Source: CALZJC01 sp963781065 (lineage in GTDB: Bacteria; Acidobacteriota; Thermoanaerobaculia; Multivoradales; JAHEKO01). Taken from it: a stretch of DNA of 64,000 bases. The position numbers and the translations under genes are program-made. The notes under the pieces were generated by a model. The model was not told where the DNA came from. It made no database searches and saw nothing but the letters and a program-made list of their open reading frames with translations. The stretch lies in the NCBI GenBank assembly GCA_963781065.1, contig CAWAET010000020.1, forward strand, positions 79,133-143,132. Reading direction: 5' to 3'. Positions 24,375-33,161 of this stretch are shown in pieces (positions within the stretch are counted from its first letter, which is position 1; every line of letters starts with the position of its first letter).

Positions 24375-26063
24375 CTAGACCACAACCAGCGGCCGGCCGA
24401 AGCCGAGCTCGTCGCGCAGACAGCCGCAGACCTCGCCGTGGGTCATGCCGGCCTCGACCGCCTCGACCACCCGGGCGAAGACGTTGTCGCTGTCGTCGCG
24501 GCAGGCGGCGCCGAGCGCCGCGCGGGCCGCCGCCACCGCCCCGGCGTCGCGCCGCGCCCGGTAGTCGCGCAGCTCCCGGAGGTAGGCCTCGATGCTGCCC
24601 GGCGCCGGCCGCTGGCTGGGCAGGGGGCTGGCCGCGGCCTCTTCGGCGCGATAGGCGTTCACACCCACCACGGTCTGCTCGCCGCTCTCGATCCGGCGCT
24701 GGAAGGCGAGCGCCGACTCGCCGATCGCCCGCTGCACGTAGCCGGTCTCGGCCGCCTGGTACATGCCGCCGCGCGCGTCGATGTCGGCGATGACCCGCTC
24801 GATCTCGGCCTCCATCTCGCCGGTCAGCCGCTCGAGATAGTAGGAGCCGCCCAGCGGGTCGATCACCTTGTCGAGGTGGGCCTCCTCGCGCAGGATGTTC
24901 TGGGTGTTGATCGCCACCCTCGAGGCGGCCTCGGTGGGCGTCGTCAGTGCCTCGTCGTAGGAGTCGGTGTGCAGCGACTGGGTGCCGCCGAAGATGCCGG
25001 CCATCGCCTGCACCGCCACCCGGGCGATGTTGTTGAGCGGATGCTGGCGGGTGAGGTCCACGCCCGAGGTCTGGGAGTGGAACTTGAACCGCCGCGCCCG
25101 CGGGTCGCGGGCGCCGAACCGCTCGGCCGTGATCCGGTTCCAGATCCGCCGCCCGGCGCGGAACTTGGCCATCTCCTCGAAGAACGACAGCGAGATGTCG
25201 AAGAAGAAGGTGAACCGCGGCAGGAAGGTCTCGGCCGCCATGCCGCCGGCGGCGCAGTCGTTGGCGTACTGGATGGCCGACGACAGGGTGAAGCCCATCG
25301 CCTGGGCCGGCGTCGCCCCGGCCTGCTGCATGTGCTGACCGACCACCGACAGCGGGTTCCAGTTGGGCACGTGCTCCTGGCAGAAGCGGATCTGGTCGCC
25401 GAGCAGCCGCCGCGCGCCGGGCAGGGCGAGGCGGAAGAACATGTGGTTGGCGACGAAGTGCGACAGGTAGTCGCTCTGGTTCGAGGTGCCGGTGATCTTC
25501 TCCCAGGGGATGCCGCGGCGACGCGCCACGCCGAGCACGAAGGCCAGCAGGGTGAAGGGCGACGGGTCGTTCATCGCCGTCGAGACGCGGTCGATGGGGA
25601 TGCCGTCGAGACAGGTCTCCATGTCGTCGAGGGTGTTGACCACCACGCCGCAGGTGCCCAGCAGCTCGGCGTCGACCTCGTCGGCGTCGTAGCCGCGGTA
25701 GACCGAGTTGCAGGGGATCAGGCTGACGGCGCTGACGCCCGAGTCCATCAGCCCGCGCAGCCGCCGGTTGTATTCGCGCGGGGTGCCGTAGCCGATCAGC
25801 TGCCGCTGGCTCCAGGTGCGGCCGCGGTGCATGCTGGGATAGATGCCGCGGGTGGTCGGCTGCTCGCCGGGGAAGCCCAGCTCGGCCACGTAGCGGCCGG
25901 AGTCCCAGTCTTCGGGGGTGTAGAGCGGCCGCACCTCGAGCCCGCTGCGGTTGCGCACCGGCGCCTCGTCGCCCATGTGCGCCCGGTACCGCTCGCGCCA
26001 GCGGTCGCGGGCTTCGGCGAAGCCGGGCAGGGTCAACTGCTCGGCCTTGAGCTCGACGCTCAT
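24375..26063 (-). CDS. B12-dependent acyl-CoA mutase, large (substrate-binding) subunit, atypical
   Basis: A 562-aa methylmalonyl-CoA mutase-type TIM barrel. Family hallmarks are RGIYPSMHRGRTWSQRQLIG, SLIPCNSVYRGYDADEVD, DGIPIDRVSTAMNDPSPF and VVGQHMQQAGATPAQAMGF, whose His is the conserved catalytic residue. The two residues that set specificity in known mutases differ: the Tyr after TM in methylmalonyl mutase is His here (PSMH), and the Arg in EYMVRN aligns with Asn (HFVANH). The product is therefore probably not methylmalonyl-CoA. Its start overlaps the stop of the B12-binding gene by four bases (ATGA). No MeaB-type chaperone lies nearby. Confidence 0.85.
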   Translation of the reverse strand: MSVELKAEQLTLPGFAEARDRWRERYRAHMGDEAPVRNRSGLEVRPLYTPEDWDSGRYVAELGFPGEQPTTRGIYPSMHRGRTWSQRQLIGYGTPREYNRRLRGLMDSGVSAVSLIPCNSVYRGYDADEVDAELLGTCGVVVNTLDDMETCLDGIPIDRVSTAMNDPSPFTLLAFVLGVARRRGIPWEKITGTSNQSDYLSHFVANHMFFRLALPGARRLLGDQIRFCQEHVPNWNPLSVVGQHMQQAGATPAQAMGFTLSSAIQYANDCAAGGMAAETFLPRFTFFFDISLSFFEEMAKFRAGRRIWNRITAERFGARDPRARRFKFHSQTSGVDLTRQHPLNNIARVAVQAMAGIFGGTQSLHTDSYDEALTTPTEAASRVAINTQNILREEAHLDKVIDPLGGSYYLERLTGEMEAEIERVIADIDARGGMYQAAETGYVQRAIGESALAFQRRIESGEQTVVGVNAYRAEEAAASPLPSQRPAPGSIEAYLRELRDYRARRDAGAVAAARAALGAACRDDSDNVFARVVEAVEAGMTHGEVCGCLRDELGFGRPLVVV

Positions 26064-26551
26064 CCGGCCCCCGCTTCGCCGGCCCGTCCGGCCGGCGCCG
26101 GCTTGGCGGCGGGCTCGAAGCCTCGGCGCCCGGTCCGTGCCGCTGCCGCCAGCCGCCGCACCGCGCCGACGATCTGCTCCCGGGTCGACCCCGGGTGGAA
26201 GACCTCGCGCACGCCGGCATCGGTGAGCAGACCGATCTCCTCGTCGGGCACGATGCCGCCGAGCACCACGCCGACGTGGTCGAGGCCGGCCTCGCGCAGC
26301 GCCGCCATCAGCTTGGGCACGATCAGGTGGTCGGTGGACAGCGAGCTGATGCCGATGACGTCGACGTCCTCCTCCTGGGCGATCGCCACGACCGCCGGGA
26401 TCGGCTGCCAGGGCCCGGTGTAGACCACCTCCATGCCGGCGTCGCGCAGGTAGGCGGCGACCACCCGGCTGCCGCGGTCGTGGCCGTCGAGGCCGATCTT
26501 GGTGACCAGGACCTTGGGCGGGGCGGGGCCGTCGGAGTCGGGGCGCTGCAT
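26060..26551 (-). CDS. cobalamin-binding small subunit of acyl-CoA mutase
   Basis: A 163-aa Rossmann-like B12-binding protein. The base-off/His-on motif DxHxxG appears as KIGLDGHDRGSRVVA, followed by VDVIGISSLSTDHL and VVLGGIVPDEEIGLL, as in the C-terminal domain of methylmalonyl-CoA mutase. The C-terminus is a disordered Ala/Gly/Pro tail. It pairs with the large subunit at 24375 and overlaps it by four bases, so the two are made as a stoichiometric complex. It is transcribed divergently from the antiporter gene. Confidence 0.93.
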   Translation of the reverse strand: MQRPDSDGPAPPKVLVTKIGLDGHDRGSRVVAAYLRDAGMEVVYTGPWQPIPAVVAIAQEEDVDVIGISSLSTDHLIVPKLMAALREAGLDHVGVVLGGIVPDEEIGLLTDAGVREVFHPGSTREQIVGAVRRLAAAARTGRRGFEPAAKPAPAGRAGEAGAG

Positions 26552-26639
26552 CTCGAAACGTCCGGGCGGGACGGCTTGGCGCCGTCAACCCCTGAATCTA
26601 TCGCAGGTTCAACGGGCTCGCCCGCGTAGACTCCGCGGC

Positions 26640-28622
26640 ATGGAAGCCCTGGGCCCGGTCCTGGCCGCCATCGCCGCTCTCGGTTTGGTGGCACTGGCCT
26701 CACGCGAATTCGGCGGCTGGTTCCGACGCGCCGGGCTGCCGCTGATCAGCGGCTTTCTCATCTGCGGCGTGATCGCCGGGCCGGACGTGCTCACCTTGCT
26801 GTCGCGGGCCGCCGTGGAGAGACTGCGCTTTGTCGACGAGGTGGCGATCGCCTTCATCGGCTTCGTCGCCGGCGCCGAGCTCTACCTGAAGGAGTTCCGC
26901 GACCGTATCCGCTCGATTCTGTGGGTGACCCTCGGCATCACCGCAGTCACCGTGCCGGCGGTGGTCCTGGCCTTCACCCGGCTTGCGGGCGCGGTTCCGG
27001 GCATCGCCGGCGCCGGCGCCGCGACGGTGCTGGCGGCGAGCCTGCTGGCGGGCTCGATCCTGGTCGCGCGATCGCCCTCGTCGGCCGTCGCGGTGATCAA
27101 GGAGCTGCGCGCCTGGGGGCCGTTTACCCGCCTCGGTCTGGGCGTCACCGTGGTCATGGACGCGGTGGTGATCCTGCTGTTCGCGGTCAGCGCCGAGCTG
27201 GCCGACGTGATCCTGCACGGCGGCGGCGCGTGGCTCGGGACGGCGGCGTTCCTCGCCGGCGAGCTCGTTCTGTCGGCGATTCTGGCCGTCGGGGTCGGCC
27301 TGCTCCTGCGTCTGATCCTGGGCGGCCTGACGGGCCGCGTGGCGCGCACCGCTCTGGTCCTGCTCGTCGGCTGGGCGGTTTTCGCCACAGCGGGGCTGAT
27401 GCGGTCGAGTGGCTTCACCGTGGGCGGCCAGGACGTGCTGCTCGAGCCGCTGCTGATCTGCATGATCGCCGGCCTGTTCGTGGCCAACGCCACGCCCCAC
27501 CGGGGCGAGTTCCACCGCCTGCTCGACCGCAGCTCACCGGCCGTCTTCCTGGTCTTCTTCACCCTCGCCGGGGCGTCGATGTCTCTCGAGGTGCTGGCCC
27601 GCACCTGGCAGATCGCGCTGGCCCTGTTCGCGGTGCGACTGGCGGCGATCGTCGTCGGCTCCTTCGTCGGCGGCCTGATTGCCGGCGAGCCGGTGCGCGA
27701 GAGCCGTCTGCTGTGGCTGTCCTTCGTCACCCAGGCGGGGGTCGGCCTGAGCCTGGCCAAGCAGGTGGCGCTCGAGTTTCCCGGCTGGGGCCAGTCGCTG
27801 GCGACCATCGTCATCGCCGTCATCGTGCTCAATCAGCTGGTCGGGCCGCCGCTGTTCCGCTGGGTCCTCAAGGCGGTCGGGGAGGCCCACCCGCGGGCTC
27901 ACGCCGCCGGCTTCGACGGCGTGCGCGACGTCATCATCTTCGGTCACGAGGGCCAGGCGCTGGCGCTGGCGCGGCAGCTCCACGCCAACGGCTGGCACGT
28001 CAAGCTGGCCGCCACCGAGGGCGCCCAGTTCGAGGACCTCGGCGAGCGCGGCCTCGAGGTCCATTCGGTCGACGAGATCAACGCCGCCACGCTGGAGCGG
28101 CTCGACGCCGTCCGGGCCGAGTGCATCGTCTCGCTGCTCGACGACGACGCCAACTACCGGGTCTGCGAGCTGGCCTACGAAGGCTACGGCACCGACAACC
28201 TGGTGGTCCGCGCGCCGGCGCTCGAGGACCACCAGCGGTTTCACGATCTGGGCGTCGTGGTGGTCGATCCGTCGACCGCCATGATCAGCTTGCTCGACCA
28301 CCTGGTGCGCTCGCCGCGGTCCACCTCGCTGCTGCTGGGCCTCGACGAAGGCCGCGACGTGGCCGAGGTCCGGGTGGGCAATCCCAACCTCGACGACGTG
28401 GCGCTGCGGGAGCTGGTACTGCCCGAGGACGCCCTGGTGCTCTCCCTGCGCCGCGCTGGCAACACCTTGATCACCCACGGCGACACGCGTCTGCGCCTCC
28501 ACGACTGGCTGACCGTCCTGGGCAGTCACGACGCCCTGGCCGAGGTGGTGATGCGGTTCGAGGGCGAGGCGCGCGGCCGGGCGGGCCGGGCGCCGGCCTC
28601 GATCGACACCACCAGGATCTGA
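26640..28622 (+). CDS. CPA2-family cation:proton antiporter with RCK domain
   Basis: A 660-aa membrane protein. About 12 hydrophobic segments fill residues 1-410 (starting LGPVLAAIAALGLVALASRE, later FVGGLIAGEPVRESRLLWL and QAGVGLSLAKQVALEF). A cytosolic TrkA-N/RCK domain (VIIFGHEGQALALARQLHAN, IVSLLDDDANYRVCEL) and a TrkA-C-like domain (DVAEVRVGNPNLDDVALREL) follow. This is the arrangement of KefB/KefC and related K+(Na+)/H+ antiporters gated by nucleotide. It probably serves pH or potassium homeostasis. The ATG at 26640 leaves 88 bp of shared upstream region with the divergent mutase operon. Confidence 0.88.
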   Translation: MEALGPVLAAIAALGLVALASREFGGWFRRAGLPLISGFLICGVIAGPDVLTLLSRAAVERLRFVDEVAIAFIGFVAGAELYLKEFRDRIRSILWVTLGITAVTVPAVVLAFTRLAGAVPGIAGAGAATVLAASLLAGSILVARSPSSAVAVIKELRAWGPFTRLGLGVTVVMDAVVILLFAVSAELADVILHGGGAWLGTAAFLAGELVLSAILAVGVGLLLRLILGGLTGRVARTALVLLVGWAVFATAGLMRSSGFTVGGQDVLLEPLLICMIAGLFVANATPHRGEFHRLLDRSSPAVFLVFFTLAGASMSLEVLARTWQIALALFAVRLAAIVVGSFVGGLIAGEPVRESRLLWLSFVTQAGVGLSLAKQVALEFPGWGQSLATIVIAVIVLNQLVGPPLFRWVLKAVGEAHPRAHAAGFDGVRDVIIFGHEGQALALARQLHANGWHVKLAATEGAQFEDLGERGLEVHSVDEINAATLERLDAVRAECIVSLLDDDANYRVCELAYEGYGTDNLVVRAPALEDHQRFHDLGVVVVDPSTAMISLLDHLVRSPRSTSLLLGLDEGRDVAEVRVGNPNLDDVALRELVLPEDALVLSLRRAGNTLITHGDTRLRLHDWLTVLGSHDALAEVVMRFEGEARGRAGRAPASIDTTRI

Positions 28623-28657
28623 GACCGTGCGGGCGCCCGGGTGCCCGCGGGGATCAC

Positions 28658-29086
28658 TCAGCCGCTCCCGCGAAACTCCTGCAGCTTCGCCTGCTGTCCC
28701 TCGTCCAGCAGGTTCTTGATCCGGATCGCCAGCCGCAGGTGGCGGCGCTTGATGCGCGACTCGAGCTCCATCGCCCGGGCGGCCGCCTCGAGGGCCGCCT
28801 GCTCGTCGACCCGCGGCGCGCCGAGCAGGCGGGTCAGCTCTTCGGCCATCCCGGCCAGCTCCATCTGGTCGGGCAGGAAGTCGGCCTGGGCGCCGGTAAC
28901 CTCGGCGATCAGGGTGCGGCGCTGCTCGGCCGACAGGCCGATGGCGCTCTGGTGCTTGATGATCAGCTCGGGCGCGAAGAGCAGGTCCGCGAACGGCGAG
29001 GCCTCCGCCGGGGCCGCCGCGACCGGCGCGGCGAGGCCGGTCGCGACCAGCAGGGCCAGGGTCAGAGTTGGGAGCATGCAGCTCAT
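28658..29086 (-). CDS. periplasmic Spy/CpxP-like protein
   Basis: A 142-aa exported all-helical protein: a signal peptide (MLPTLTLALLVATGLAAPVAAA), then helices with LTXXQ-like features (IGLSAEQRRTLIAEVTGAQ, IRIKNLLDEGQQAKLQEF). GAGGAGG precedes the start. It follows the anti-sigma gene by 12 bp in the same operon. By analogy with CnrX, whose Spy-like fold senses metal and controls an ECF sigma factor through a membrane anti-sigma, it may be the signal-sensing part of this module. No His/Met/Cys-rich metal site is apparent, so the ligand is unknown. Confidence 0.7.
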   Translation of the reverse strand: MSCMLPTLTLALLVATGLAAPVAAAPAEASPFADLLFAPELIIKHQSAIGLSAEQRRTLIAEVTGAQADFLPDQMELAGMAEELTRLLGAPRVDEQAALEAAARAMELESRIKRRHLRLAIRIKNLLDEGQQAKLQEFRGSG

Positions 29087-29098
29087 GTCGGTACCTCC

Positions 29099-29542
29099 TC
29101 AGGTGGAATCGGGATTCAGGGGTTCGCTCTCCAGCAGCTCCGGCGCCAGGTCCCAGCGCGGGCCGGCGGCGGCGCGCGGGTCCCAGCTCGGCGTCGCCGC
29201 CAGCCACTCCCGGCCGGGGGTGTCGAGCAGGAAGTCGAGCGGCGCCCGCCACTCGCCGACCGCGGCGGCGGCGCTCAGCGCCACGTCCAGCTGGCGGCTG
29301 CGCCGGCTCTCGGTCCACAGGGCGATCGTCGAGGCGACCACCAGCACCGCCACCGCCGCGGCGGCGACCGCGAGCCGGATCCGTGGCCCCCGTCGGCGGC
29401 CGGAAAGCGCCGCGCTCGACTCGGCGACCGCCCGCGACCAGAGCTCCTCGAAGGGCGGCGTCCGCCGCCGCCCCGAGCGGTGGCCCTCGGCCAGGGCGCC
29501 GCGCAGCAACTGCCGTTCGCGCTCGGTATGGCTCTCGCTCAT
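29099..29542 (-). CDS. membrane-anchored anti-sigma factor (putative)
   Basis: A 147-aa protein. A charged cytosolic part of about 50 residues (HTERERQLLRGALAEGHRSG) is followed by one membrane helix (RLAVAAAAVAVLVVASTIAL) and a periplasmic tail (DFLLDTPGREWLAATPSWDP). It has no zinc-binding HxxxCxxC motif. Its ATG overlaps the TGA of the ECF sigma gene by four bases. Position and topology make it the likely negative regulator of that sigma factor; the sequence alone does not prove it. Confidence 0.65.
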   Translation of the reverse strand: MSESHTERERQLLRGALAEGHRSGRRRTPPFEELWSRAVAESSAALSGRRRGPRIRLAVAAAAVAVLVVASTIALWTESRRSRQLDVALSAAAAVGEWRAPLDFLLDTPGREWLAATPSWDPRAAAGPRWDLAPELLESEPLNPDST

Positions 29543-30066
29543 CGCCGGTCTCCGCTCTGCTGGCGTTCGGGCGCCATCGCCTCGAGCATTCGTTGTTTGC
29601 CGCGGGCGTAGTGGACCCGGGCCGAGCCGACCCCGATCCCCAGCACCGCCCCCGCCTCGGCCACGGTCAGCTCCTGGTAGAAGACCAGGTCCAGGACCTG
29701 TCGCTGGCGGCGGCTCAGGCCCTCCAGTGCCGCCCGGACCCGGGTCGCGCGCTCGCCGCCCGCCGCGGCGGCCGCCGGGTCCGGCACCGCCGCGGCCGGC
29801 TCGGAGCGCGCCCGGTCGAGCAGCAGCGCCCGGCGCAGCCGCCGGCGCCGCCAGCGCTCGAGCGCCGTCCGGCGCACCACCGCGAAGAACCAGGTCTTGA
29901 ACGAGGAGCGGCCGCCAAAGCGGGCCCGCCCGTCCAGGACCTTTACGTAGGCCGATTGCAGCACTTCTTCCGCCTCCGCGGCGTCGCCGCGACAACAGGT
30001 GACCGACCAGGCGAAGCTGGCCGGGTGCAGCTGCTCGAGGCTCCGTCGCACATCCCGATCGACCAT
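29539..30066 (-). CDS. ECF RNA polymerase sigma factor
   Basis: A 175-aa group 4 sigma factor. Region 2 is GDAAEAEEVLQSAYVKVLDG..SSFKTWFFAVVRRTALERWR. An Ala/Pro-rich linker follows, and region 4 is RVRAALEGLSRRQRQVLDLV..LTVAEAGAVLGIGVGSARVHYARGK, with the helix-turn-helix at its end. It directs RNA polymerase to a small stress regulon and probably autoregulates this three-gene operon. The first gene of the unit starts at 30066; the anti-sigma overlaps its end. Confidence 0.92.
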   Translation of the reverse strand: MVDRDVRRSLEQLHPASFAWSVTCCRGDAAEAEEVLQSAYVKVLDGRARFGGRSSFKTWFFAVVRRTALERWRRRRLRRALLLDRARSEPAAAVPDPAAAAAGGERATRVRAALEGLSRRQRQVLDLVFYQELTVAEAGAVLGIGVGSARVHYARGKQRMLEAMAPERQQSGDRR

Positions 30067-30114
30067 TCGCGCAGCGAGTCTAGCCGCCGGTGCCTAGCGT
30101 CCCGGCCGGCATCT

Positions 30115-31343
30115 TCAGGGGTGGACTCCGGTGGCGTGCAGCCGGAAGACGATGTCCGGGATCGACAGGTCGATCTCGGTGCGGACGAACAGATGCCGGT
30201 GGAGGAGGCCGGATCGTAGGCGCACAGGCCCGGCCCGAGCCCGGTGCTGTCGGAGGAGCGGATATCGGCCCGCACGACCGGTCGGCCGGCGGCGTTGCGG
30301 CGCAGCCGGGGCGGGTCGAGCGACTCGAGCTCGAGCGCCCGGCAGCCCTTGTGGCGCTCGCCGCCGAAGAGCCGCTTGGGGGTGACCAGAAGCAGCAGGC
30401 TGCCGTCGCGCGCCCGGGCCACGTCCGGCTGGGTCAGCACCTGGCCGCCGAGCGCCCGGGCGTCCCGCCGGTCGGTCAGCCGGCCGCGCCAGCTCCATTC
30501 GAGCTGCCGCAGCGGCCCGCGGCCGGCGCTGGCGAAGACGCCGAGAAACTCATCCCCGGGCCGCCTCGCGCCGGTCGCCAGGTCGACGACCAGGCACTGG
30601 GCGACCAGATAGAGCGTCCCGTCGAGGCCGTAGAGCGCCGGCTCCGTCCAGGCGGCACAGCCTGCCAGGTCGGGGTGGAGGGTGGAGAGGTCCAGGTCCG
30701 TCCCCCAGGCGGGATCGGTGATCGGGCCGGCCAGCCGCGCCCCCCGCCCCCAGCCCAGCCCAAGCGGGCTGCCCGAGCGGCCGAGCCGGAAGTGCAGGCT
30801 GCCGGGCCGGCGGTCCTCTTCGCCGAACGGCTGGAAGTAGCGCAAGTGCATGCCGAACCACCGGCTGCCGGCCCCGTCGCCGAGCGGCGCCAGGGTCGAG
30901 ACCTCGTGCACCGACACCCCGAGACCGCCCGGCGGCGCCGGGTCGAGCTCGCCCGCCGAGCGGGCCAGCACGCGCTCGAACCTCCAGCTGGCGCCGCCGT
31001 CGTCGCTCGAGGCGAGGTGGATGCCGACGCCGAACTCCGGGCTGGGCCACGGGTGGACGCTCAGATACGAATAGGAGAGCCACAGCCGGCCGCTCGCCGG
31101 GTCCCGACGCAGCGACGGGTCGCCGTAGCCGCGAAACGGGCTCCAGCCGAGGCCGGGGAGCTGGAAGAACGGGTCGCCCTCGATCGTCACTTCGGGGCAG
31201 GCCGCACTGTCGGCCCGGCAGTCGAGCCGTACCGGCGGCGGGCTGGCAGCGGCCGCGGCGGCGGTCGCGGCGGCGGCGATGAGCAGGGCGGCGCAGATCG
31301 CCGCCGGCGCCGCCGGCGGGCTGGGCTTGGAGTCGGTGGGCAT
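30115..31343 (-). CDS. secreted beta-propeller protein (sialidase/GH43-like), frameshift near the 3' end
   Basis: From the ATG at 31343 there is a long Ala-rich signal peptide, then propeller-type repeats: FRGYGDPSLRRDPASGRLWL, HLASSDDGGASWRFERVL (an Asp-box-like turn), SVHEVSTLAPLGDG, AAWTEPALYGLDGTLYLVAQ and QPDVARARDGSLLLLVTPKR. Such folds occur in sialidases and glycosidases. Near position 30200-30215 the frame must shift to reach a sensible C-terminus, HLFVRTEIDLSIPDIVFRLH, ending at 30115. The unshifted frame runs on into the sigma-factor gene with unprotein-like composition. One indel, real or from sequencing, is the simplest explanation. Confidence 0.6.
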
Positions 31344-31421
31344 CTGTCGGTCTCCTCTTCTGATGACGGCTCGCAAGATCATGTTCTTCCGTGACCTTGG
31401 TGAGCCGAGGGGGCCCGCCGT

Positions 31422-33161
31422 ATGACGCGGTACTATCGACCGGCCGTCGCAAGCGGACGTCCAGATGGAGAAACCGGGTTGACCAGGGCTTGGAGCTCGC
31501 TGGCGCGACTGATCCACTTCGCGGTGGTGCTGATCCGGCACGGCGCCGGCCGGGGCCTGGGCCGGCTGGCGCGGCGGCTGCCGGTCGTCGGGCGCCGGCT
31601 GCCGCCGCCGCCCTCGGACCCGCAACGGCTGCGCCGGCTGCTCGAGGCCCTTGGCGGCACCTTCGTCAAGTTCGGCCAGGTCCTGGCCCTGCAGCCGGAC
31701 ATCCTGCCGCCCCGCTACACCGAGGCGCTGTTCGACCTGATGGACCGGATGCCGCCGTTCGGCTACGCCGGGGTCGAGCGGATCTTTCGCGAGGAGCTGG
31801 GCCGCTCGCCGCTCGAGGTCTTCGACACCTTCGACGAGAAGCCGATCGCCTCGGCCTCGATCGCCCAGGTGCACGTGGCGCGGCTCGACGGCCGCAAGCT
31901 GGCGGTCAAGGTCCAGCGGCCCACGGTGCGCCGCCAGTTCGGCGGCGACATCCTGCTGATGACCTGGACCGCCCGGGCAATCCGGCGGCTGCGCATCGGA
32001 CGGCTCGACTGGCTCGCCGGCGCGCTCGACGAGTTCGTCTCCTGGACCGGCGAGGAGCTCGACTTCCGCGCCGAGGCCCGGTTCATGGAGCAGCTGGCCG
32101 CCAACTCCCGCGACCGCGCGCGCGAGCGCGTTCCCGAGGTCGACCGTACGCGCACCACCGGCCGCGTCCTGACCGCCGAGTTTCTCGAGGGCGCCACCCT
32201 GCTGCAGTACCTGCGCGCCGTCGAGGAGGGCGACGAGGAGCTGCCGCGGCGGCTCGCCGAAGAGGGCTTCGAGCCCGCGGTCTTCGGCGAGAACGTGCTG
32301 GCGAACTTCCTCCGCGGCGTCTTCGATCACGGCCTCTTCCACGCCGATCTGCATCCCGCCAACCTGCTGATCCTGCCCGGCAACACGGTCGGCTACGTCG
32401 ACTTCGGCATCTCGGGAGTGGTCAGCGAGTACGCCCGCCACCACCTGACCGCGAACGTCATGGCCCTTGCCCGGGCCGACGCCGACACCGCCATCGACCA
32501 CCTGCTGGCGATCGCCGAGCTGACGCCGGAGTCGGACACCGGGGCCTTTCGCCGGGGCTTCAACGAGCTCGGCGAGGAGTGGTTCCACCGCCGGCCCGGC
32601 AGCCGCGGCTTCGAGAAGACCCGCAGCTACACCGAGATCCTGCTCGATTCGCTCCGGCTGAGCCGGCAGTGCCGGGTCATCTCGCACCCCGAGGCGATCC
32701 GCTACATGCGCTCGGTCATCACCGTGGATGGGCTGTGCAGCCGGATCGCGCCGGAGATGGACCGCGACGCCGCGATCGAGCGCCTGTGCTCGGACCTGCT
32801 GGAGCCGGCGCCCGCCGCCGCCCTGGTCTCGTTCGACCAGTGGGTCGACTGGCTGTGGGCCGGCGCCCGCCTGGCGCGCGACGGGCCGGAACGGTTGGAT
32901 CGGGCGCTCGATCGGCTCGAGCGCCGGGTCGGTCCCGAGGGCGGGGCCGGAAGGCGCCGCCGGTCCCGGCCGCGGGGCGCCAGCGCCGGCCGTGCCCTCA
33001 ACCTGGCCTTCGCGGCCCTGGTGCCGGCGCTGCTGATCGTCCTGCTCGACCAGGCGCCGCGGCTCGGCCTCAACCTGTTCACGGCCGAGGTCGCCGTCCT
33101 GTGCGGCGCGCTCGCCCTGTTTACCCGGGAGGTCTTCGCTTGGCGACCTTCTCGGTCGTGA
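31422..33161 (+). CDS. ABC1/UbiB-family atypical kinase
   Basis: A 579-aa kinase-like ATPase of the UbiB/AarF/ADCK family. The family-specific KxGQ motif is FVKFGQVLALQPDILP, the Ala-rich nucleotide loop ASASIAQVH, the catalytic Lys AVKVQRP, the catalytic loop HADLHPANLLI and the metal-binding DFG VDFGISG. Two hydrophobic helices near the C-terminus (ALVPALLIVLLDQAP, FTAEVAVLCGALALF) anchor it in the membrane. UbiB proteins support isoprenoid quinone synthesis by ATPase activity. No ubiquinone gene is adjacent. The stop overlaps the next gene, a degenerate relative. Confidence 0.9.
   Translation: MTRYYRPAVASGRPDGETGLTRAWSSLARLIHFAVVLIRHGAGRGLGRLARRLPVVGRRLPPPPSDPQRLRRLLEALGGTFVKFGQVLALQPDILPPRYTEALFDLMDRMPPFGYAGVERIFREELGRSPLEVFDTFDEKPIASASIAQVHVARLDGRKLAVKVQRPTVRRQFGGDILLMTWTARAIRRLRIGRLDWLAGALDEFVSWTGEELDFRAEARFMEQLAANSRDRARERVPEVDRTRTTGRVLTAEFLEGATLLQYLRAVEEGDEELPRRLAEEGFEPAVFGENVLANFLRGVFDHGLFHADLHPANLLILPGNTVGYVDFGISGVVSEYARHHLTANVMALARADADTAIDHLLAIAELTPESDTGAFRRGFNELGEEWFHRRPGSRGFEKTRSYTEILLDSLRLSRQCRVISHPEAIRYMRSVITVDGLCSRIAPEMDRDAAIERLCSDLLEPAPAAALVSFDQWVDWLWAGARLARDGPERLDRALDRLERRVGPEGGAGRRRRSRPRGASAGRALNLAFAALVPALLIVLLDQAPRLGLNLFTAEVAVLCGALALFTREVFAWRPSRS

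Noticed and set aside
29943..31343. Unshifted reading of the beta-propeller gene into the sigma-factor gene
   Set aside because: It would overlap the sigma gene in the same direction, and the sequence after 30200 turns Arg/Ser-rich. The shifted frame gives a better C-terminus.
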